Positions 1 to 9,600 of a stretch of DNA of 13,590 nucleotides are shown here, in pieces. The notes beneath the pieces are model-generated. The model was not told where the DNA came from. It was given only the letters and a program-made list of their open reading frames with translations, and did no database searches. Each line of letters starts with the position of its first letter. Position 1 is the first letter of the stretch. This DNA is from Mansonella perstans (Eukaryota; Nematoda; Chromadorea; Rhabditida; Onchocercidae): assembly GCA_037074765.1 (NCBI GenBank), contig JBAMDO010000482.1:1-13590 (forward strand), written 5' to 3'. The position numbers and the translations under genes were made by a program.

Positions 1-121
1 TTTAGTTTTTAATATCCTTGCTTTTTCGACTAAAAATTCAAATTATACAAAACAAAGAAAAAACAAAAATTAAAAAAACAAAATGCTCACTTATTAGATG
101 AATAATGGAAGCGAAATTTAA

Positions 122-508
122 TTTCTTGGACAAAAATTTAGTTTAAAAAATGAAATAAAAAGTAGCTTGGTCAACGATTTTTTTTCGAAATTTAAGCAAA
201 ATATTAATTATATGCTAACATTGAAGCTATTAAAAGTTGCAATTGAACTGCACGAAAATGCGAATATTAATGAAATAGTGGAAGTGATACAATAGTGCAA
301 AAAGAATGGAATAATAGAATTTTCAAAGTTTTTTAAGAAAGCGAAAAATTTTGTTTGCAAAAAATTGGAAGACTGTTCTAAAAAACTGAAAACTTCCAAA
401 GAACCAGAAGTTTTTTCTGGTAATGAAAAGTACTCTACGGGAAAAACTAAAAGGCACTTCAGTGAGGAACTAAAAAGCTCGTGCAAAAAGCCGCAAACTT
501 TACCGTAA
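122..508 (+). other. Open lysine-rich reading frame with one internal TAG; exon or pseudogene of a convergent gene
   Basis: From 122 the frame is open to a TAG at 293-295, then open again to a TAA at 506-508: 57 and 70 codons in sequence where stops should come about every 10-12 codons. The product is K/E/S-rich (for example KKLKTSKEPEVFSGNEKYST) and not recognised. The TAG could be the acceptor of a short intron (ACAATAG) or a real nonsense change. The opposite strand is also open over 208-523, but that product is unnaturally rich in phenylalanine and looks like a shadow. The end lies against the predicted 3' end of the minus-strand gene. Confidence 0.35.
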
Positions 509-668
509 AAATCGGAAATTTCTTCTGTAAAAAGGAAAAGTTTTTGCCAAGTTTACATATTTTTTTTGCCGCACTTCATCAACAAGTAATATCGTACCTT
601 TTGATAGAGGTTCATTATAGATTCTGTTGGACGAAGAAGTGAAGGATGAGCTGGTCGTTAATATCGAT
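500..668 (-). CDS. Exon E20: serine-rich C-terminus with stop (tentative)
   Basis: The acceptor is a strong T-tract plus GTTTAG. Fifty-five codons in the required phase 2 frame run to a TAA at 502-500 (residues 850-904). The start is serine/threonine-rich (SILTTSSSFTSSSN) and the end basic and aromatic. An alternative is a donor at AAAAG|GTACGA near 600 joined to the good acceptor TTTTTACAG at about 524. That also keeps the frame and would end at a TAA near 207-205. I cannot choose between them, so the 3' end is uncertain. Confidence 0.55.
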
Positions 669-3600
669 CTAAACAAAAAAAAGGAAAAAATTCAAATTTC
701 TTTCGTTTTTATTATTTTTTACGTTTTCAATTATTTCAGCAAACAATTATTTTTTTTACAGATTCAAATTTTGTGACAGAAATCAATTTTTCTTTCGGCC
801 AACTTCTTTAATCAGTAGTTAATTGCTATTCATTTAGAATAAATTATTTGCTAGTGGGAGGCGTTCCAGTAAAGGTATTAAATTTAAATGTCAAAAAAAA
901 AATTGAAAATATCACTTTTGATCGATTCTATCTGATTCCAACTTCTTCTTTTCTGATAACGCTGATGTTGCTAATATTGTTTTGCCTGGTATTTTCCGGA
1001 AAACTGCACTTTTTTTAAAATTTTTAGATGCTTTTATTTCTTGTTTGAAATTCGAAAATTTATTTTTTAATTTTTTTCTATAGAAATTTTTGAGAACTAA
1101 TATTTAGTGTGAAATTAAAATTCAGTGGACTTTTTTTGCATTTTATTGATTGACTAATGTAGCTAAGATTTACCACTATATTTTCGAGAGTTTGGATAAA
1201 TTTTAACTGATCTTTTACGTCGAATATTACTCGAAGTGATGAAACGATATGCATTTTCACTTGCAAATTCATCGTACTGCACCTCACTTTTACTTGGAAG
1301 GAATATTGCAGGATTTGTTACTTTCTCCACTGTCACCAAATTTTGTGATATGTAATAATACTTTTTATATTTATATTTATACCTTTAAAATTTTTACTAG
1401 TTTTTTGAATTTCATGAATTTCAATTTTAAAACTGATAAAATTTAATTTTCCTTGTTTCTACTGAATTTTTCCTCTTAATTACAATGTATTGAATTGAAT
1501 GAGCATTTGAAAATTTAAATATTTAAAAAAAAACTCAAATCATTGAAAATAATTAATAAATGCATTTGTTGTAGCAAACTTAGTTATGCTATTAGAATGT
1601 GTTGTATTTGCTGTTTGTTGATGTTGTTGTGATATGATATGATAGATCAACAGATATCCATCTACGGTTCCAATCCATATCTGTTCTCGTACACACATCA
1701 CTGATGTTATTTCGGTTGGTCGTTGAGGTGCACTGTAAAAAAAAAAAGGATTAAAAAGCAAAAATTTAAATCTTGGTTTTTCAATTCATCCTTTTTTGTT
1801 TCAAATTTTAAATTATAACGTAATAATTTACTTAAATTATTCTAAAAAGTAACAAATTTTTCAAACAAAAAAAATAATGCAATATTTGTTCCTACGCCAG
1901 TTAATTAATTAAAATAAAATTATTCTTTAGAATAAATTTTCTTTTTTAGAAAAGAGTAAATTTTTTCAATATGCAAAAATTCTAACACCAAGAGTTGTTG
2001 AAAGGAGTGATAATAATGATGAATTTAAACCATTAAATTTCGATTTAAAATTAAATTCAAATTAAAACTTTTAAACAGACTTGTTGTACTGCTCTTTCCC
2101 CAAGTCTAAGATTAGAATGCATTCATCATCCTGCCAGAGTTGTAACACTTGAGAATTTGCTGTCGCAATCCAAACACCATAAGATGATGGACACATACAG
2201 CGAATTTTTTCAAACATTGGTGAACCGTGGACAGATACTGAGGATGCGACATAAATTTTTCGAAGTGTTGTTAGTGACCTTTAATTTTTAGTAAGTGAAA
2301 ATATCCTTAAAAGTTAATTAATTAGTAAGAGAAAGCAATTTGTAAAGCGCACGCGAAATGACAATTTTTTCATCATTTAAGTGATCATATTTCTATCAGA
2401 TAAAATTTGATAGGATAAAAAAACAATAAAAACGGAATAATTAATTAACCAAGTAACTGTCATTGTTTGCCAAGATAAAATAGAGTAATATATAGGTGCA
2501 ATTAATTTGCTTACTCTGTTGAATTTATACCATTGGCTTATAGGAAATATAGACTAACTAGGCGGAAAACAAGTCTAACTAGTCTGAATTAAGTTCAAGC
2601 TTACTTCCTACAAATAATTGTCACTTTGCATGCAGTTGAAAGCCATAAAGTATCATCAACAATGCTTATTTCCGTAACCGGTGCTGTACTGATTGGTAAA
2701 TTAAGCATTTCGATGACATTCGGTACGATTTCATTTACATTCTAAAATTCAATGGCCAAAAGTTAATTAAGCAATTAAAACGCAAAAAAGAAGTGGTACA
2801 CAAATTATATGCATTTTTAAAAGAGAACAAAAACAAAAAGTAATTATTAGCAAGATGATTTGCAAAAAATATCCTATAAATAACTAATCAAAATTTTATT
2901 TACATCGAAAAATTGAAATAATTTACGCTCCTCTTCCCATTTTCATAATTTTTTACAAATTTTTTCTGCACCAATATTATAACTGTGAATCATTTGAATT
3001 ATGCCACGAATTATGGCCCGATATCGTTTTTTGGTCTTATGAAAAATGATTGCTTTTTTTACATCTCTTAAACCACGGTCTCGTCATTTTTTTTAGAGAA
3101 ACGATTGCAAGCTCAAATTTCAAACTGAGGTTTTAGGTGCAAGATGATTCCATGATATAGGATCATTATTGAGGGTAAAGCGATAGGATGAGAAATTACA
3201 ACTTTTTTGCATTTGATTTTGTAGATTCTTTCTAACATTTAACTTTTTTTATGTTCGAAGCAAAATACTCTTTCACACAACCTGTTTCAATTAGTCCAAT
3301 TATGATAATTGCATTTTGCAATTTAGAAAATGTAAAGAAACTTACGATAAGGAAAAAATTTGAGTGAATTTTTCATTATCACTCAGATCATTGAGTACTA
3401 AAGCAAATTTAATTTGTTTTAGCAAAAAAATAAAAAAACCCAAATTAGATTAAAAAAAAAAGACTTTTTTCCACTTTCTAAAACTATTCACCATTAATTA
3501 AATGCGTTAGGACTAATTAGTAAATTTATGATAGACAAATTTCCAATCAACTAATTATGCTATTAACATTGTTATAAAATTAACAAGAATATGGAAAGAT

Positions 3601-6600
3601 ATTAATACTGTTGTACTGATAAACTGAAAAAAAGAAGCACAAGGTAGATTTTTTTAAAAACTTTCTAAAATTACCCATTATTAATTAAATGTGTCAAGAC
3701 TAACTAATAAAACTTATTCTTTTTATTGTCTTTTTTTAGTATTCCTTTTTTTCCAACATTTTTTATAATTAAAATCTATATACCTATAGAGTGTGACACT
3801 GATTATGAAAGTGGAGGTCGAGTACTGAAACAAGTGGAATTATGGAAAGTCAGTTTGGTTACTTTTCCTGCAAATTTAGCTGCTCAAGTAGTTAATGTAA
3901 AGAGTCAGGATAACGAGCAGGAGATCTTAATAAGGGTAATGAATAAAGGCAAAAGATGTGCTTACAAGCGCACATATTTCTACTTGAAGCTTATTGCAAG
4001 AAGGACATTATTGTAAATAGTAAATATTTGCTTAACATTAAAGACGTTCAGGTTAGATTTAAATTAGCTTTAATGCTTATTTAATAGTTACACCAATATA
4101 TATAATTTTGTTGCTATTTTGGTAGTCGTTAATAAAACTCAGCTTGGGAAAAGTTTTTGAAGTTTAAGAGATAAGGTAGTTTTATGCTCAACCTCTTTAC
4201 TAATTGCTACCTTTTCTCTATTTACTCCACTTGTTCATATCATAAGTTAAACCTTATTTAAATTATTTAAAATTAACATCATAATGCGATCGATATTGAT
4301 AACCTTGGAATCTCATGGATTCTGAAAACATCTTATCGTACATTTGAATTTTACGTCAAGAATCGGTTTCCCTTTTTATTGATTCTTCTTCTTTTCCGAA
4401 ATCTCAATAATTTTTCATTCTGATTCTGTTCTAGCTTCTTGCACATTCCACATTATCAATACTTCTCATTTTCAAGCTTTAATAGTTCATCAAAGTTAGA
4501 ATTTTCAACTAGAAATTATTATGATGACATAAAAACGGGCAGAATATTAATAAATAAAAAATAAAATCCGAATAATACCTCAAAAACAGTAAGTATGCCA
4601 TTAGCAAGAACTGCGTATAAAGTTTCATCTCTATATAATAATTTAAGAGCAATGTCGGATATTTTTAATTCCCACAATATTTCACTGTAAAGTAACTGAA
4701 TTTCGTCGATTATTTAATGCATACCTACCTAATTAAAATATTCTTTAATAAAAGAAAGTGCTAATTTATGGTGAAATTAATTCAACAGTTTATTGTTGAA
4801 TAGAAAAGTGTAATGAATTATTATTGATTTAAAAAAGTGATATTTATAATGAAATGAAATTTGCTAATTGAAGTAAAAATGCATACCTTCGCGTGTCTTT
4901 GATTTCTAACGCAACAATATAACCAGATAATAATGAAACATATGCAATTTCACCTTCTCTTAATGCCATTGAAAAAATTTTACAGTCAAACTAAAATTTA
5001 TTTTGCGTATCTGATTTTAGAGATAAAAATTGTTTACGCGCTACTACATGTGTAGTAAATTTTCATGATTAAGACATGCAAGCAAATGTTGCCTGTATAA
5101 TTTTGTGTAAAATGTTAGGAAAAAAGTGCTTGTAAAATGTTATATGTTAAGCAATATAAATGCTTACAGCATTTCTTAAGTTTTTCCAGACAAAATTCAA
5201 TAACAAGTTAATTTTTTTTAAAATTCCAATCTAGTCACTTCTAAATGTTATCAAACAAATTTTTTGACAAATACTTTTGAGATATGGAAAAAAATGAGTC
5301 GATGATGCATAAGCCTAAAATATTTGGCTATTTTACACATTAAAATCTACCAAGTAGAATTTAGGAAGAATATTTACTTACTTCAGTATCAAGTTTGCGC
5401 ATAATTGAAATTTTGTTAGTAAGATTAAAACGAACAATAATACCTTTCGTTTGATGACCTGCACAAATGAAACCTGTACCTTCCCGATCCATACTAAATG
5501 TTATAACTTCAATTGTTGGAAATCGTGATCTTTTCTGTTAACAAAATTACAAATTAATTAATCCTTTCTTCTTCTTTCATCTTCATTTAAATTTACAATG
5601 CACTTGCTTGTACATCAATTAGCAAATTTTTTTTTCTTCTCATTTAAATGATTCTGGTCGATTAATTTGTTTATTTGCTTGGTAATTACAAAAGTTTTTC
5701 TTGAATTGTATACTTTATAACCATTCTCATTGCATTTTATTTGTTACTTTTTCATGTGACCTTATATTTCATTTCTTCCTTCGTCCAACCTTTTGTAATA
5801 TATATTGCGGAAAAAGCATTGAAACATTTAAAACATTTTAAAATTTATTTTTTCACAAATTTTGCGCTTATAGTTTTTAATACCTCAAATTGCAACAACT
5901 GTTTAGAAAATTTTCATATTGATATAATTTTAATCCAAGTGTGACAGTAATAGTAAAAGATATGAAATTCTAATAATAGAGAAGTTATTCTCTTGTCAGT
6001 TTTTTAAAATTTTTCCATTACTTATCTCTTTGTGGTAAAATGAATAGAAATAATTTACCAATGATAAAGATGTGAATACTTTCCGTAATTGCTCTTTACG
6101 ATTTAATCGTTCACGCAGTATATTTAAGTACAATTTTTGTTTGTGTTCAATTTCAGAACGTGACGGAAATGGTTGCATACTGTCGAATGCTAACTAAAAT
6201 TTTAGCAATTTTACTTTTCAAACATGTTTTAAAATTTTACGAAAAATATTTTAACAATGAATCGTTTTTTTTTCATTTATAAAATTTTGTATTATTTATT
6301 ACAATAAACTGCTGTTATTATTCTTATAATTTTTACGTTCCTTTCTTTTCCTTTTCTCAATAAAATTTCGTTGCACAATGTTTAATGGTCTTTTTTCGCT
6401 TTTTTTTTTCTAAAGAAAGTATAAAGTAAATGAAAAATTTTGTTGCAAATTGAGCTTAAATTTCTTACAATACTAAAGACTTCTAAGCATTTCACGTATT
6501 TCACGCATCACAAGTTAATAAAAGAGATTTCGAACGTGACGTTCAATTGCTTTATTGTGTACGACAGCTTCTCAGCAAATTTTTTTACGCTAAACACGTA

Positions 6601-9600
6601 AAATGCTTAGCTTAAAAAAATATAAAATAATTAAGAGCGCACGCATCATTCATTAATGGAAAAAGATTTCACGCTTGACGTTTCCAGAAAGTTTTCTTTT
6701 GTTGAACACGTGATATGCCTAAGCTTGTAAAATATGAGATAATTATACGCCACACATATTTCACGCTTTATTCGTTAGTGGAAAGAGATTTCACGCGTAT
6801 AATAATTTCTCAAGCTTTTCAGCAAGTTTTCTTTTTTTCTGTGCATTAAACATAGTAATTTATATAAAAATGCTACTAACCTTAAATAATCCTTCGTGAT
6901 CGTAGGTTAGACGAACGGATGCTTTTAAAATCTTGATAACTGATATGGTATCACTACGTTGAAGTATTTGCTTTTCATGAATAGATAAAATTGCAAGCGC
7001 AAATCGAAAGAGTACTTTTGTGCCATCCAAAAGGAAACAATCCCAAATTCGCATCATAGTCTATAAAAAAAAAAAAAAAAAAAAAAAATCCGTGGGAAAT
7101 TTTGCTTCTATTTCTTTTTTTCATTGAACAAAAAAGAAATTTAAAATTTTTTTTGTAACAGAGTGTTTTATTTGTAAAAATAGTATCGCAGAAAGTTCGA
7201 ATATATCGAATAAATAGTGTTATAGGCTTTGCCAGATTGCGCGCAAATGCGCCGTGCTGCTAATTCTCAAATGCACATAATTAGCAACATAGTGCATTTA
7301 CGGGCTTTTGGCTACTTTGATAAGTAGTTCCGGAGGAAATATTTGTAACAGGAAATATTTTTTTTTTAGTCCAAAATTGCTATTTGCAGCAATAGGCTCT
7401 TTTTTTTCTTGCATTTGTTTGCTTAAATTATATCAGGTGAAAAGAAAAATGTAGCCAAAATAAGGTCACGTAAAAAAAGAAATGATGAAAATAAACAAAT
7501 TGGCAATACCAAATTGATCCAACAATTACTGATATGGGATTATGGTTCATCATTTACAGTATGACTGTTATTGGAAAAGTCAGTATCAAAATTGATGCTC
7601 AATTAACATCAAACATCAATTCACCGCTACGCAAAGCAAAAATATAGCAAATATTTGTTGCCTAATTTTGGTATGTAAATGAATAATTTTGAAAATGGAA
7701 AATCTCTTCTATACATGTATGTTTCATATTTTGTTATTGTAGCAAATTCTATGGTTGAATTGCTTGTAGTAGTTGTTAATCGGGATGATAAATTAGCATA
7801 TAAATTAATTTATAAATTTTTGCTGGGAAATAAATCCTACCATTGATAAAATTTACCACTGCAAACTGTTGAAAATTTTCTGTGCAATTTTATGAAAATT
7901 CAATTTTCACATATATGTATGTTTTCAAGAATTCGTTTCATTTCAAAAAAAATTTTTTTCTGCTTTTACATTTCTTTTATAACATTCAAAAAAAAAAATT
8001 TCTAAATGCATTAATTTATTTTATAGCATTTAAAAACAGCAAAAAAAGAAAAAAATCCTATTTTATTTATGAAAAGACGAAATATACTTATTTGTATATA
8101 TAAATATGTGTGAATTTTATCGGTAAAAAACTTTTCACGAACGATCTAAAAATACCTGAAAGGGTACAGCATCATAAAACAACGCCAAGAACCAATTTAG
8201 AGTTACTGTAGCTAAATCGATACCACAATGATCCAGATGTGCAGCTAATCGAGGAAATCTTCGTGCAACCAATTCTTTTAGTACCTCCTGCACTTCTCAC
8301 TTATTATATTTTTAAAAACCTTATTAGTAAATTTACTTTAAATTTACTTCAAGTTTTTTTTTTTGAATAGTTCATTTCAACTGATTGTTTTGTTAATTTT
8401 TTGTTGTAAAACACAGAAATAGCATGCTTGTTGTTGAATTTAAGCAATCACATTTCAAATTTAAGTTTGCTTTAAAATTCCGAAAATTTCATCATCAAAT
8501 ATACCTGGTCAGCTTGTGCTCCGGTTAATGCACAATCAAAATATGACTTATTGAAGTATTTCTCCGTAACTGCAACTAAAAACCAAAATGTATCTTCAAC
8601 ACCAAGGAAAAGCATTGCTATACCAGCAATAAAATTCATTCCCTGGCAGTAACCAATAATTGGATTATGCAAGCAGAAAGCACGCAATACTTGCTCTAAT
8701 TGTTGAATCTAAAAACATTGAAGTTCAAAATTTTGAATTTCGAAAAATTAAATCTGAAAATTCGAGAAATTAAATCTGAATGAAGCAGAGATTTGATATC
8801 TAAAAGTTATTGGAAATTTGATTAAAAGCACTTAAAAAATTCTTAAAATAGATTTTACACTGCATTTGTTTCTTATTTTATTTTATTTGACTTGCCAATT
8901 CTTTTATTTACTACACTTATGTTGGACAAGATTTGTAAGTAATTGGAATTCATTAAAAAATTTTAATCCGAAAATCTCATTTAACTTAGGCAAATGAATA
9001 CAATTATAGGAAAAATGTTAAAAAATCTCATTTCATTTACAACACTAATAGCATCAACAAAGATAATAAAAAAGTTTTATTAAAAAAATTAAAATTCTAT
9101 AGGACTTAATGAAATTTTTGTGGTAATAGAAAACGAACTCCTTTACATGTTGGTGACATGAAATGTATATTGCCAGGTAATGTGCGTAACAAATCAAGCG
9201 TTATTTGTTTCTGATGATTATCTCTGTACTGGAATTTCATAAAAAATTAAACTGAAATTTATTAAAAATTATTTGTAAAATTTAATCAAACTAAAACGTA
9301 AACACTGATAGTAAAAAAAACAATACAGAAATATTTTTTAAAAATTAAGTTAAAATTTGAATTAAAATTCAAGCGGCAATTTATAAAGAAGTAAGTAAAC
9401 CTCTGTTTCATCAAGTGAACCACGCATATTGCACAAATCACGAAAGTAATATTTGCCAAATTTTGTTTTAATATCAGCTACTTGTTGATGAACAAATAAT
9501 TTCCAAATGGTTGGTCTTAAGTCACCGGGTACACCAGTACGTATAAGCATACGTACCTCACTCTAAAATAGTTTCAAATTGAAAAAAAATTTTTTTGAAA

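Larger units (their letters stand above)
2742..4578 (-). other. Intron E14-E15 containing bacterial-like insert
   Basis: At 1837 nt this is the longest complete intron here. It carries the antisense prohead-protease fragment (about 3770-4115) and a diverged direct repeat next to it. The stretch 4116-4300 may also be foreign: it contains a 7-bp inverted pair AAGGTAG/CTACCTT near 4173-4217. The rest (2742-3455 and 4300-4578) is featureless AT-rich sequence. Confidence 0.65.
7061..8155 (-). other. Intron E9-E10 with inverted repeat and homopolymer
   Basis: This 1095-nt intron holds a GC-richer island at about 7225-7350, including the inverted repeat listed separately, and low-complexity A/T tracts at 7880-8100. 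No coding text is recognised. Its acceptor is preceded by a 24-base T run on the gene strand. Confidence 0.6.

Noticed and set aside
841..1060. Plus-strand text resembling LVGGVPVKV (laminin-G-like) followed by ADVANIVLPGIF
   Set aside because: The similarity is too short, and the second part is antisense to exon E19, which is better supported by splice phase.
1249..1446. Plus-strand open frame over exon E18
   Set aside because: It is the reverse-strand shadow of the minus-strand frame, which gives a more natural protein and fits splice phase.
5741..5944. 67-codon plus-strand open frame
   Set aside because: It lies in the E11-E12 intron, is hydrophobic and F/I/N-rich as expected from AT-rich DNA, and has no recognisable motif.
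5382..6193. Two separate genes (RabGAP and propeller protein) instead of one
   Set aside because: No stop, start context or poly-A signal was found at the junction, and consensus splice sites join E11 and E12 in phase 0. RNA evidence could still overturn this.
6492..6856. CRISPR-like array
   Set aside because: The copies are contiguous, long and diverged, with no spacers, and lie in a eukaryotic intron.
7882..8103. 73-codon plus-strand open frame
   Set aside because: It is low-complexity K/F text from A and T tracts inside an intron.
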